DNA of 25,115 bases from a virus: the IMG/VR virus record IMGVR_UViG_3300034012_002607, positions 1 through 25,115 of that record; one strand, written 5' to 3'. How positions within the stretch are numbered: position 1 is the stretch's first letter; the number at the start of each line of letters is the position of its first letter. A model generated the notes under the pieces. It had not been told where the DNA came from. It was given only the letters and a program-made list of their open reading frames with translations, and ran no database searches. A program made the translations under genes and the position numbers. This document shows positions 1 to 8,799 of this stretch, one piece after another.

Positions 1-159
1 AGCAAAATCCTCTTCTTCTGCTACCCCGAAGAAAAATCCGCCTGGGTCCGAGCCGCCAAGCCCGAAAAACTCAGCGCCTGGATCCGCCGCCAACTCAACA
101 CCGCCACCGGCCGCCCCGAACGCCCCGACCCCGAGGAATGGCGACAAATCCGCAAGTAG
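1..159 (+). CDS. hypothetical protein, C-terminal fragment
   Basis: An open frame enters from the left edge and stops with TAG at 157-159, leaving 52 residues. The peptide is rich in Lys, Arg and Trp and contains ILFFCYPEEKSAWVRAAK and LSAWIRRQLN, which look like a small helical DNA-associated or regulatory protein. I do not recognise the family. Codon use is strongly C-ending, as expected of real coding sequence in GC-rich DNA. It stops 1 base before the first arm-type repeat of the attachment site, so it lies on the far side of attP from the integrase and is probably a phage gene. The start lies outside the window. Confidence 0.5.
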   Translation, partial: SKILFFCYPEEKSAWVRAAKPEKLSAWIRRQLNTATGRPERPDPEEWRQIRK

Positions 160-160
160 C

Positions 161-183
161 AAGTGGCCTCCAAAGTGGCGACC
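161..183 (+). repeat. Left-arm pair of integrase arm-type repeats
   Basis: Two direct 11-mers, AAGTGGCCTCC (161-171) and AAGTGGCGACC (173-183), sit 12 bases apart. They share the consensus AAGTGGYGWCC with three more copies at 283, 391 and 403, all in the same orientation. Short direct repeats on both sides of a tRNA-derived core, next to an integrase gene, are the usual picture of arm-type binding sites for a tyrosine integrase. The assignment to integrase binding is inference. Confidence 0.65.
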
Positions 184-223
184 TTAAACATAAGTCAATA
201 ATAATGAACGAACCAACCACAAA

Positions 224-265
224 CTACGGATCAGAAGGTTTGAGGTTCGACTCCTCATGGCTGCA
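224..265 (+). other. attP core: 3' part of a tRNA-Arg(ACG) gene
   Basis: The segment reads as the 3' part of a tRNA: anticodon loop CTACGGA (224-230, anticodon ACG), anticodon-stem 3' strand TCAGA (231-235), variable loop AGGTT (236-240), T arm TGAGG-TTCGACT-CCTCA (241-257) with a perfect 5-bp stem, acceptor 3' strand TGGCTGC (258-264) and discriminator A (265). No CCA is encoded. The 5' strand of the anticodon stem, D arm and 5' acceptor are absent upstream. Identity starting at the anticodon loop is typical where an integrase crosses over in that loop. Phage DNA with arm-type repeats lies on both sides, so this is best read as attP. The whole stretch 160-418 has no gene. The AT-rich tract at 184-212 could be a bend or host-factor site but has no good match to a known consensus. 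Confidence 0.75.
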
Positions 266-282
266 CTCCCCCTCTTCTCTTA

Positions 283-293
283 AAGTGGCGTCC
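283..293 (+). repeat. Single arm-type repeat right of the core
   Basis: AAGTGGCGTCC, the same orientation and consensus as the pairs at 161-183 and 391-413. It lies 18 bases to the right of the tRNA-derived core, on the integrase side. Confidence 0.6.
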
Positions 294-390
294 TTGCGCC
301 GTTTTCCCTCTGTAGCACTCAGAAGATTGCTGCTTGTTGGGTTTTCGAGGGCTTGCAATGCTTGCGCGATTTGCTTTGTTTTTCGGGTCG

Positions 391-413
391 AAGTGGTGTC
401 CAAAGTGGTGTCC
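391..413 (+). repeat. Right-arm pair of integrase arm-type repeats
   Basis: Two identical 11-mers AAGTGGTGTCC at 391-401 and 403-413, again 12 bases apart like the left pair. They end 5 bases before the chosen integrase start at 419. Integrase bound here could cover the start region of its own gene, so autoregulation is possible; that is inference. Confidence 0.65.
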
Positions 414-418
414 CTATT

Positions 419-1513
419 ATGAGAAAACATGGCGAGATTTCGGTCGATTGGATTGCGGCGAAAAATACTTGGTATTTCCGCGTCCAGGTAGATGGCGAGC
501 GGGTGAGCAAGAGCACGGGCGTGCATGTGCACTCGGCGGCGGGGAAGGCGGCGGCGCTGGTGAGGGCTAAGGCGATTGCCTTGGCGCTGGCTACGGCGGA
601 CGAGCACAAGATTGCTGCGGTGGTGAAGCGGCCGGGCTTTGCGAAGTGCGGCGAGGTGGCGGAGATTTACAAGGAGCATGGACCGGCAGCCTCGAAGACG
701 AAGAGCCTAAGCCGGTTTGCGACTTTTGTGCGGGAGGTGACAGAGCGGCAGGACTGGCAGGAGCAGAGCACGCACCTGGTGCTGACGGCCTCGGCGATGC
801 GGGGATGGATTGAGGCCCAGAAAAAGGCGGGGCGCTCGGAGAGCGGCATCCATACCGATGTTCAGACGATCAAGAGCGTGGTGGCCCGTAAAAGATTTTA
901 CCTGTTTGAAAAATTGAAGCTGCCGAATCTGACGGATTTCTGGGCGGTGTCGGGGGGCTCGGCAACGACGGAGGGTTATCAGCCTATCGACCGCGAGGCG
1001 CTCCGGCGTATGGATCGGGCGGCGAGGATCCCGCTGCGGCGTCAAAATGCTCGGGTCTGGGCTATCTATTGGCTGATGCGCAAGGCGGGCTTGCGCAATG
1101 ACGAGGTGCAATATCTCAAGTGGAGCTGGGTGGATTGGCAGGAGGATGGCACGGCGGACCTGGTATTGATTAAGCGCGACGACTGGGCTCCCAAAGGCCG
1201 GAGCGGCCGCGTGCCGATGCGGGCGCGGTTGCTGCGGTTGATCCAAAAGGCGCTTGCAGGCGAGAGCGAGTATGTGATTCCCAGGACAAGCAAGACGGAG
1301 GCTTTTGACCTGACGCATTACGGCATCAATGAATTTGTGAGGCTCTACATTCCTGACGGGGAGAAGGGCGCTTACAACCTGCGTAAAGAATACGGCGCTC
1401 AGATTGCGGCGAGGGATGGCATCGAGGTGGCGAGCCGGTTACTGCGGCACAGGGACATCCAGACCACATTTAATCACTACCACAATCTCATCAACCGCCC
1501 GAAGCCGCTTTAG
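419..1513 (+). CDS. int: Tyrosine recombinase/integrase
   Basis: The 364-residue product catalyses site-specific recombination between attP and a host tRNA-Arg gene. The N-terminal part (about 1-70) is a beta-rich arm-binding-type domain, followed by an alpha-helical core-binding domain and the C-terminal catalytic domain. Catalytic residues seen are R226 (in GLRNDEV), K259 (in APKGRSGRVPM), R322 in YNLR, H344 (in RHRDIQTT) and the nucleophile Y354 (in FNHYHN). The first His of the usual HxxR box is Tyr here, a substitution that occurs in active family members. An in-frame ATG at 353 would add 22 residues, but that stretch overlaps the arm-type repeats and is not integrase-like, so I chose 419. 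No clear ribosome binding site precedes either start. The stop codon overlaps that of the convergent 2089-residue gene. Confidence 0.93.
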   Translation: MRKHGEISVDWIAAKNTWYFRVQVDGERVSKSTGVHVHSAAGKAAALVRAKAIALALATADEHKIAAVVKRPGFAKCGEVAEIYKEHGPAASKTKSLSRFATFVREVTERQDWQEQSTHLVLTASAMRGWIEAQKKAGRSESGIHTDVQTIKSVVARKRFYLFEKLKLPNLTDFWAVSGGSATTEGYQPIDREALRRMDRAARIPLRRQNARVWAIYWLMRKAGLRNDEVQYLKWSWVDWQEDGTADLVLIKRDDWAPKGRSGRVPMRARLLRLIQKALAGESEYVIPRTSKTEAFDLTHYGINEFVRLYIPDGEKGAYNLRKEYGAQIAARDGIEVASRLLRHRDIQTTFNHYHNLINRPKPL

Positions 1514-4500
1514 CGTTGCTTGTAGTATTGGCTTTCTTGGACGAGGGAGCGGATGGCGCTTTGGGCGCTTGAGCGGTTGCCGAGTTCCATGGATGTCTCC
1601 ACTTCGTCCATGGCGTTTCGATAGGCTCGGTTCCACATTCCGAGCTCTTGGTATCTAAATTCTTCGCGCTCGCTGCGTTGTTCGCTGCGGGTTTTGAGGT
1701 AGTTGTATTCGGTGCGGAGCCCGTTGACGAAATCTGGCAGCGAGAGGCGCACCTTAGCCATGTCGCGCTCGTCGGCCTGGTTCAGCTTCAGATCGTTTTG
1801 GTAAACTCCCCTGTCGCTGATCTTGAGAAATTTGTTCAGCACCGGCGTGGCGCTGATTGTCATTTCGGTGAGGGTGTCGGCCTCGGTGTCGTAGTTGAAG
1901 AAGTTTGTGATGCCGGTTGCGCCGAGCGTCCAGCCGAGCATGGGCTTGGTTGCTTCCCATCCCCCGGCGAGCCATTGATCCTCGGAGAGGATGTTGCGGT
2001 TGCGGAAATTATCCCTCGGGTTTCGGCCGGCCAAGAAGGTTGTCCAGTTTTGGCCGACCTCGATGAGCGTGTTTTGCCCTGGCACTTGCGAGCTGATGCC
2101 TGCGAAGACATCGCCAAGCTGCGGCGCGGTGGGGTCGCCTTTGGCGGAGCGGATCGAAGCGCTTAGGACTTTGCCGACGACGCCATTGATGACGCGCAGC
2201 CCTTCATCTTGCGGCAGCCGGAGGTAGGCTGTCTTGCCGCCGGTGTCGCCGGTGGAGACATTCCCCAGGGGAAGGACGGCAAAGTTGGTCATGTCCCAGT
2301 TCGGCACGCGGGAGTAGAGTTTTTGCAGTTCTTCGCCGAGGACGCCTTCCTTGGCGAGTGTTTGCAGCACGGCTATGAGGCCGCCGCCGGTGAAGAGCCA
2401 GGCGAGCCACCATTCCTTGGCGTTCATGTTGCGCTCGGCTCCACGGAAATTGCGCTGGAGCGATTCGTAGGACCGCAGAAAAATGTTGAGAAACGGCACA
2501 ATGGCCCCGGCTGATGAAGCGTGGCGGCCTTTCTTGTAGTAGTTGGGGATGCCGATGTGGTTGCGGATCGTGTTGGCGGCTTGCGGTGCGGGCATTCCCA
2601 TATCCTTGACGAGCACCTTGTAGGCCGACGCCTTGGGAAGCATCTGGAGAATCTGCCCGGCAAACTCGATGGCTTTAAGCGGGGCCATGAGGGCTCGCAC
2701 ATAAACATTGCGCGACTTCTGGTCTTGGAGGTGAAACTTGCGCAGGATGGCATCGATGCTGTCATCATTACTCCCCATGGGGCCGCCAAAGGCCGAGTGA
2801 GGACCCCCTGTCGCGGCGCTTTCGATCATTTCGCGCATAAGTTGCGTCTTGCCCACATCTCCTTGCGCCCAATCGATGGACGCTCCCCAAGCTTCGGGGT
2901 CGAGGAGGCGCATGACAAACCTTGCGCGGCCTTTGATGCCTCCTGGCATGTTGGTGAGTGACCTTTGCAAGTCGCGGAGGGGAGACATGAAAAGCTGGAA
3001 GGCCGGGTTGTAGCGAATGATGGCCCCATAGACGAGGCGTTGAAACCCCGTCGAAAGCAGGCGCAGGATCGCATCGCGCTCGGCGGGGGATTTGTCTTCC
3101 CACATGGCGGCGTAGCGTTTGGGGATATGAGCGCCCACACGCTGGCCATTTACTTTCCACTCCACCATAGACAATGCCGAATTTTTGGGAGGCTGCGGCT
3201 CCATGGTTTTGCCGTTGTATTTCATGGGCGCAGTGGTGACGAGCTCGGGCGAGGTTTGCCTGATTACCCGCACGGCTTCTCGGGTGAACCTGTTGTTCTG
3301 CGCGGCGCGGTGGATACTTATGACTTTGAGCACCGTCTGCTGGAGAGGGTCGGCGATTTCCTTGAAGGTGCCTACCTGCTTGCGGATCGTTGAAGGAAGA
3401 TACTCTTGGACATATTCGAGCGGAGTGAACGCGGCGTAGTTGTCCTTGTTTGTGCTGATCGTTTTCCACAGCTCTGCTGAAAAAAGGCCGGACTGATTGG
3501 CGTCTTCCATGATGGAGTAAATCACATCACGAAACCCGCTTACTGCGGTTTCCAGCGCGGCGTAGCCCTCGGGACCAAGCGTTGCTTGCAGCCTGGCAAG
3601 CGCCTCCCTTGCCGTCCGGTCTGTCTCGCCGCCGGGGTTGAACATGACTGCGCGGCCGGTCTCTCCGACGACTTCCATTTGCCCGTCGATCTCTCGGGTT
3701 ACTTCGAGGCGCTCATTGGCGATGCGGTGGTATTTGAGGAAGATGCCGAAGTTTTCGCGGGCTACACCGGCCGCATCGAGGCTTTGGTAGAGGCGGCCTA
3801 TGTCGGCCAGCTTCTCTTGGAGTTTACTTTCGGCAAGCGGATGCTCCTCGGTGAACCAGCGGATGCTGTCCTCCTCGGCTGGCGTGATCTTCCCGGCAGC
3901 GCGAGCCTTTGCGGCAGAATCAATGATCGGCTGGTAGATATTCCAATACTGGTCTTTGAGATTCTCCCACCATCCAGTGAGGCTGGCGCGGCGGGCTTGA
4001 GCGGCGGCGCTTTTGCTAATGAAAATCTCAGCACCGGCTTTGAATGCCTCCATGTCTCGGGCGAGGCGTTTATCCAGCACGGCGTCGCGGCCTTTGCTGA
4101 TGCGGTCGTAGATTTCTGCCAGCTTGGCTTTGACTTGGGGGCGGGAGTCGAGGTTGTTCCAGAAGGTATCGTAGAAAATGGGGGCGCGGGCTTTGAGGTC
4201 GGCGGGGCTGTTGAGGAGGACGCTCATGGCGTCGGCGAAGAGTTCCTCGGAGCTGAAGCGGTAGGCGAGGTGCTCGGGGGTGGCGCGGGTAATGTCGAAG
4301 GGCTTCCACCATTTGGTCAGGTCGATGAGTTCTTGGCGGATGTATTTGAGGTCGGCCACATTTCGGGCGTTCATCTCGCTGCGCATGGCGGCGTGGAATG
4401 CTTCGCGGAGTTCGTCTTGGGTCGGCTCGCGGCCGCCGACGGTCTGCGTTTCCTCGCGGGTGTTGGTGCCGATTTGAGCGCCTTGAACTTGGAACTTTGC

Positions 4501-7500
4501 CAGGCGGGCGTCGAGGATTCCCTTCATAGCCTGCTTAACGATGTTGGCTTTGGTGGCTCCGTCCTGCCGGGCGAACCAATCGTAGAGTTCCGGCCATTGC
4601 TCGCGGGCGTCGAGGCCGAAGAGTCCTTTGACGATCTCGGGGGTGACTCCGCTCTGTGCGTAGATGGGCTCGTTGACTATCACCTTGCGCACCTCGCCTT
4701 CGAGGGAGGCGCGGAGGTCTGCCTCGGCTTTTGTGCGGATGGCTTCCCGTTGCTTACTGGTGATGGGTTGCTGGCTGTAGGCCCAGCCTTCCACCGGCGC
4801 GGGGTTAGGATCGAGCGGGATGCTTTGCTTGAGCGTTGGGTTTCCAGAAATGATTCCCAGGAGATTCCCCTTCTCCATGCGGAAGTCATCCATGAATTGG
4901 ATATTATGCCCGATCTCGTGCATGAAGGTCATCATGGCCGAGGCTTCGCCACCGGCCTTGATGAGGTCGGGGTGCAGGGTGATGACGCCTTGGCCGTTCG
5001 GGCTGAAGCTCCCCAGCGCATTGCGCTTGCGAGGAATTTGCACCGTGGGGCTGCCGCCGGAGAGGGCTTTGACAAACTCCACGGCCTCGGGCATCTCGAC
5101 CACCGGCACCTTGTCCAGGCCGCCGAGGATGAGCGGCATGGTCCAGGTGCCATTCATGGCACGCACTACGCCCACGGCGTCGGGGTAGTCGGCAAAGACC
5201 TGGGCGTCATTGTAGGTGTTGAGCGCGGGCTTGGGGATGGTGGCCGCTGCGGGCATGACCGGCCCTTGCGGTCCGGCGTCGGCAAATGCCATTTTGGTTT
5301 GTCCCTTTTGCGCTTCCTCGTAGGCCGCTTGTTGGCGCTTGGCTTCGTCGGCTTCGCGTTGAATTGTTAGGCTGTCATCCAGCACCGGGCGGTCGAGGCT
5401 GAATGGCATTTCGGACGGACTAAAGATATTGCCGGAAAAAGGATCGTTCTGCTTGGCAGGGGCAGGCGTGTCGATGGGTTCGCCAAAGAAGTTGTCTATG
5501 TCGCCGGTGGGCGGGGCGGCGAGCTCGGCTTCCTGCACCCACATTTGCGTGCCGTCTTCCACTTTCTGGAGGCCAAATTTTGAACCGTCTTGGAGGGAGA
5601 TGGTAAATGTCTCGGGGTCGATGGCTTTCACATTGAGCCACTCGTCGCCGATCTTCACCTTGTCGCCGATTTGCAGCGAGCTTGCAGAGATGGGTTGCAG
5701 CTTCGCTTTCTTGGAGTCGGATGGATCGAGGGCGTGCTTGGAGAAATTGTCGTATTGCTTCTGGAGCTTGTTGTATTCGGCTTCTTGCGGGTCGCCATCC
5801 TTGAGCTGCCGGTAGCTATTCACCTCGGCCATGTAGGCGTTGAAAAGGGCGTCGGGAGATGGGTCAGAGATAACGCGGTCGCGGTAGAGTTCCTCGGCGC
5901 GGACATCGTAGGGCTTGCCGGTGGAGCGGTGCGTCTCGGCAAAGTGCCTGCCGGTGCGGCGTATCTCATTCCAGTTGTCATTCTCCCCGCCTGCTTTGCC
6001 GCTGGCGCTGGGGCGCATTGGGCTTTCTTGCAGCGCGGAGAGGACAGGAAACATAGCGGGATCGTAGGATATGCGAGGGAACCTGCGCTTTGGCTTGGAA
6101 ACAGAGGCCCCCTCCCCGCTGATCAATTCGGGTGAGCCTGTTGATGCAGGCGCTCCACTTGCGGCGGCTGGGGCCGTAGAGGTGTTCGGGGGGATTTCGG
6201 TTGCGGTCGAAGGGTCGAAGGTCTCGGGCGGGTTAACCTGTGGGTTAATTGCGGCCGGTGCTGGTAGGGCTTGAATCCCCTCGGGGCCGGGCAGGGCGTT
6301 GCTGCCGCCTTGGAAGGCTGGCGCTGCGCCGCCTCGGTTGAGGAACGCTTGGCCGGTGTAGGCGGCAGGTTGGCCTTGGAGAGGGATGGCGGCTTGGGGA
6401 TTCTCGGTGGCGTAGGGTATGGCGGGCTGGCTTGGGCGGGGGGTAAAGCCTGCGTCGGCGAGGGCGGCTTGCTGGAAGCGGGGGTTGATGATCTCGGTGG
6501 TGTCGAGGAAGCGGAAGCCTGCGGCGTCCACGGTGGCGCGGCGGATGGCTTGGGCGTCGATGAGGCGTTCGTCGGCGCGGAGGGTTTGCACCGCTTGGCG
6601 CATGACATTGTAGTCCTCGGCTTCTTGTCGGCTGGCGCGGCCGGTGCGGACTTGGTTCTCCAGGGTGACAAGCTCCTCGGGTGCGTAGGTTTTATTGCGA
6701 GCCTTCACGCCGATGCCTGCGGTGAGTGCGCCGAGGGTGCCGGATATGGCGGTGCTGGCGGGGTCAAACTCGGGGCGTTGCGGCGGCTGCTGGCCTGTCT
6801 GGCGGTATTGCTCGGCGGCGATGAGGGGGTTGATCTCGGGGTGGATGAGTTTATCCAGGCCGATGTTGGCGGCTTGGATTGCGACATCCGTTCCCACGCC
6901 TATGGCTGCTCCGGTGCCGAGGGCTCCGCTGATAAATTTGGCGGCTTCGGCTCCGCCCTTTTCGGCGCGGATGAGGTTGGCGGCGTTAGCCAGGCGCGAG
7001 ACCGAGACCGGAGTCGGGGCGAGGATCGAGACGAGTTGGCCGGCGGAGTTGTAGCCGGGGGCGAGTTGGTTCGCGGCGTAGAAGCTATCCAGTAGTTCGC
7101 TCTCCTTGGCTGAGGCTTCGAGGGCTTTGTCGTAGGCCGCTCCTGTGCCCAGGGCGGCGGCTGTGCCTCCGGCAATACCGGCAACCACTGCACCAGGGCC
7201 GGTCGGGATGGTGGCGGCGGCGGTGGCCGGGCCTGCGACGATGGCAGCTCCCGTCTGCATGGCTCCCTTGAGAAGACCGGAGGCGGCGGCTTTGGCTTCG
7301 GGGTAGGCACCGGCGCGGCGCTCCAAGTCGCGGCGGGCGGCGGTGGCTTTCTCGACGCTTGGTATGTAGCTCTGGCTGGCTTCGTCCCATTGGTCCACCG
7401 TGCCTTTGAGGAGTTCGGTGTAGTTGGTGGAGTCGATCACGCCGAGGTTCCACATTTGCTCCACTGCCATGTTGTAGCGGGCGGGGTCGATGTAGAGACG

Positions 7501-7779
7501 GCCATCGAGGGTCTTCCACGGCGTGCTGCCCTGGGGGAAGATACCTTCTTTTATGCCTTGGTCGTCGGCGGCTTGGCCGTTGCGTTCGGCATCGCGCAGG
7601 AAATCAATCGCCTCGTCCGGCTGAGGCACGGCGGATGGCACGGCGGATGGGAGCGCGGGATCTTCCTCGACCAATACAGCAGAGGAAACATCAAATTCCT
7701 CAAGAGGAACGGCGGTGGTGGGGTCAAACGCCGGGGCATCCTCTTCGAGAAGGACGGCTGTGGAGGGATCGAAACTCAT
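1510..7779 (-). CDS. Giant polyvalent phage protein with HExxH metalloprotease and LPD38-like region
   Basis: This 2089-residue protein is the last gene of the late operon and probably an ejected internal virion protein. The N-terminus has repeats of the type FDPSTAVLLEE, and FDPSTA recurs further in near residue 525. Residues about 170-215 and 285-310 are Gly/Ala-rich and hydrophobic and could insert into membrane. A small beta-rich, SH3-like stretch lies near 690-760. A zinc-protease motif MTFMHEIGHNIQF has H954, E955 and H958. The region near 1560-1790, with RYNPAFQLFMSPLRDLQ, resembles large polyvalent protein-associated domain 38, known from giant phage proteins thought to enter the host with the DNA. 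A hydrophobic segment follows near 1790 (WLFTGGGLIAVLQ). An ATG two codons earlier (7785) exists, but the ATGA overlap with the preceding stop favours 7779. Domain names are from recognition and were not searched. Confidence 0.88.
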   Translation of the reverse strand: MSFDPSTAVLLEEDAPAFDPTTAVPLEEFDVSSAVLVEEDPALPSAVPSAVPQPDEAIDFLRDAERNGQAADDQGIKEGIFPQGSTPWKTLDGRLYIDPARYNMAVEQMWNLGVIDSTNYTELLKGTVDQWDEASQSYIPSVEKATAARRDLERRAGAYPEAKAAASGLLKGAMQTGAAIVAGPATAAATIPTGPGAVVAGIAGGTAAALGTGAAYDKALEASAKESELLDSFYAANQLAPGYNSAGQLVSILAPTPVSVSRLANAANLIRAEKGGAEAAKFISGALGTGAAIGVGTDVAIQAANIGLDKLIHPEINPLIAAEQYRQTGQQPPQRPEFDPASTAISGTLGALTAGIGVKARNKTYAPEELVTLENQVRTGRASRQEAEDYNVMRQAVQTLRADERLIDAQAIRRATVDAAGFRFLDTTEIINPRFQQAALADAGFTPRPSQPAIPYATENPQAAIPLQGQPAAYTGQAFLNRGGAAPAFQGGSNALPGPEGIQALPAPAAINPQVNPPETFDPSTATEIPPNTSTAPAAASGAPASTGSPELISGEGASVSKPKRRFPRISYDPAMFPVLSALQESPMRPSASGKAGGENDNWNEIRRTGRHFAETHRSTGKPYDVRAEELYRDRVISDPSPDALFNAYMAEVNSYRQLKDGDPQEAEYNKLQKQYDNFSKHALDPSDSKKAKLQPISASSLQIGDKVKIGDEWLNVKAIDPETFTISLQDGSKFGLQKVEDGTQMWVQEAELAAPPTGDIDNFFGEPIDTPAPAKQNDPFSGNIFSPSEMPFSLDRPVLDDSLTIQREADEAKRQQAAYEEAQKGQTKMAFADAGPQGPVMPAAATIPKPALNTYNDAQVFADYPDAVGVVRAMNGTWTMPLILGGLDKVPVVEMPEAVEFVKALSGGSPTVQIPRKRNALGSFSPNGQGVITLHPDLIKAGGEASAMMTFMHEIGHNIQFMDDFRMEKGNLLGIISGNPTLKQSIPLDPNPAPVEGWAYSQQPITSKQREAIRTKAEADLRASLEGEVRKVIVNEPIYAQSGVTPEIVKGLFGLDAREQWPELYDWFARQDGATKANIVKQAMKGILDARLAKFQVQGAQIGTNTREETQTVGGREPTQDELREAFHAAMRSEMNARNVADLKYIRQELIDLTKWWKPFDITRATPEHLAYRFSSEELFADAMSVLLNSPADLKARAPIFYDTFWNNLDSRPQVKAKLAEIYDRISKGRDAVLDKRLARDMEAFKAGAEIFISKSAAAQARRASLTGWWENLKDQYWNIYQPIIDSAAKARAAGKITPAEEDSIRWFTEEHPLAESKLQEKLADIGRLYQSLDAAGVARENFGIFLKYHRIANERLEVTREIDGQMEVVGETGRAVMFNPGGETDRTAREALARLQATLGPEGYAALETAVSGFRDVIYSIMEDANQSGLFSAELWKTISTNKDNYAAFTPLEYVQEYLPSTIRKQVGTFKEIADPLQQTVLKVISIHRAAQNNRFTREAVRVIRQTSPELVTTAPMKYNGKTMEPQPPKNSALSMVEWKVNGQRVGAHIPKRYAAMWEDKSPAERDAILRLLSTGFQRLVYGAIIRYNPAFQLFMSPLRDLQRSLTNMPGGIKGRARFVMRLLDPEAWGASIDWAQGDVGKTQLMREMIESAATGGPHSAFGGPMGSNDDSIDAILRKFHLQDQKSRNVYVRALMAPLKAIEFAGQILQMLPKASAYKVLVKDMGMPAPQAANTIRNHIGIPNYYKKGRHASSAGAIVPFLNIFLRSYESLQRNFRGAERNMNAKEWWLAWLFTGGGLIAVLQTLAKEGVLGEELQKLYSRVPNWDMTNFAVLPLGNVSTGDTGGKTAYLRLPQDEGLRVINGVVGKVLSASIRSAKGDPTAPQLGDVFAGISSQVPGQNTLIEVGQNWTTFLAGRNPRDNFRNRNILSEDQWLAGGWEATKPMLGWTLGATGITNFFNYDTEADTLTEMTISATPVLNKFLKISDRGVYQNDLKLNQADERDMAKVRLSLPDFVNGLRTEYNYLKTRSEQRSEREEFRYQELGMWNRAYRNAMDEVETSMELGNRSSAQSAIRSLVQESQYYKQR

Positions 7780-8777
7780 TCCCAAACTCCATTGCCACGG
7801 TAGGTTTTCACATTTCCCTTGGCATCTCGGTAAGGTTTTCCGACTTCGAACTTGTCAGGGGTAGGCATGGGGTTTGGACGAGGTGTCGGCGAGGGCGTGA
7901 GGCTGCGCGTGGGGGATGGCGTAGCCTGTGGCGTGGGAGCGGGTTGCGAGGCGGCCGCTGCGCTTACCGAGTTGGTTGGGTCGATCTTGCGGATCTTCTC
8001 GCTTTGAAAATCCGCATCCTTGAGCAATCGCGCTTTAACCTTCTCTGGGTTTTCTCCTCCAAAAAAACTATCTGAAGGAACCCACATTCCATTTTCGTTT
8101 TGGGTCACTTTCTTATTAGACGGAATAGCGTTGACTTGATTCAACTCGTTTTGGATGCGCTGAAGCTCGATGTGCGCCTGGTTAAATTGCACTCGGTTGT
8201 CTTCCGAGATTTTAGGCTTACCAGTTACAGCGGAGCCTGAGTATTTATCGTAAACTTGGAATGATTCTCCGGTGAGGGGATCAATAGCTCGCAAGCCGTC
8301 AGCCGTTTCCCTGATCTCGCGTTTGACCGGCTCCGGTTGTTTATCTGCTTCAATTCGATGGCCATTTGCAAAATACACCGTGCGGCCATCGGGCAGGGCT
8401 ACGGTTTGGACTTGGTTGGCGCGGGAGCGTTTCACGCTGTCCTGGTAGATGCGCACAGCATCACCGGCACGCATCTTGCCTCCGGTAGCCATGGCAGCAC
8501 GGACAACTTCCTTCTGGTGCGGAGACATGGCCGCCCACTGCTCTTTGCTTGTAATACGAATGCGTTTCCCTGCGGCAAGCTGTGCAGCCAAGTTGTCTAA
8601 CGGCTCCTCTTCCTGCCCGTCCATGGCATCCATCGCGTTGCCGAGAGGTTGCTGTGCTGTGGCAGGCTCGTTGGGAACGACAGCCATGAGCGCGTTGCCG
8701 GTTGGAAGGATGCCGTTCGGGTCCGTGTCCGCCGACGGAAGAGGGCCGGAGTAATCGCTTTGTGAGGGGGAGGCCAT
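7776..8777 (-). CDS. Hypothetical virion protein with Pro/Thr-rich linker
   Basis: The 333-residue product is not a family I recognise. The N-terminal 60 residues look disordered. The middle (about 70-240) is mixed alpha/beta and charged, with helical segments such as AHIELQRIQNELNQV. Residues about 270-305 form a Pro/Thr/Ser linker (TPSPTRSLTPSPTPRPNP). The C-terminus ends in a small aromatic module, FEVGKPYRDAKGNVKTYRG, that looks like a binding tag. It lies between a probable ejection protein and the giant polyvalent protein, whose ATG overlaps its stop (ATGA), so coupled translation and a shared role in the ejectosome or tail are likely. No Shine-Dalgarno sequence is visible; the start is preceded by AATATCCCC. 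Confidence 0.8.
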   Translation of the reverse strand: MASPSQSDYSGPLPSADTDPNGILPTGNALMAVVPNEPATAQQPLGNAMDAMDGQEEEPLDNLAAQLAAGKRIRITSKEQWAAMSPHQKEVVRAAMATGGKMRAGDAVRIYQDSVKRSRANQVQTVALPDGRTVYFANGHRIEADKQPEPVKREIRETADGLRAIDPLTGESFQVYDKYSGSAVTGKPKISEDNRVQFNQAHIELQRIQNELNQVNAIPSNKKVTQNENGMWVPSDSFFGGENPEKVKARLLKDADFQSEKIRKIDPTNSVSAAAASQPAPTPQATPSPTRSLTPSPTPRPNPMPTPDKFEVGKPYRDAKGNVKTYRGNGVWE

Positions 8778-8799
8778 GGGGATATTTTACTGACGGGTG

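Noticed and set aside
224-265. A complete functional tRNA-Arg gene
   Set aside because: Only the segment from the anticodon loop onward is present; the 5' stem strands and D arm are missing upstream.
138-422. 94-codon + strand frame across the attachment site
   Set aside because: It spans the arm repeats and tRNA remnant, ignores coding constraint and has no family resemblance.
3586-5370. 594-codon + strand frame opposite the giant gene
   Set aside because: It lies antisense to the metalloprotease part of a strong coding gene. Long antisense frames are expected in GC-rich DNA with this codon bias.
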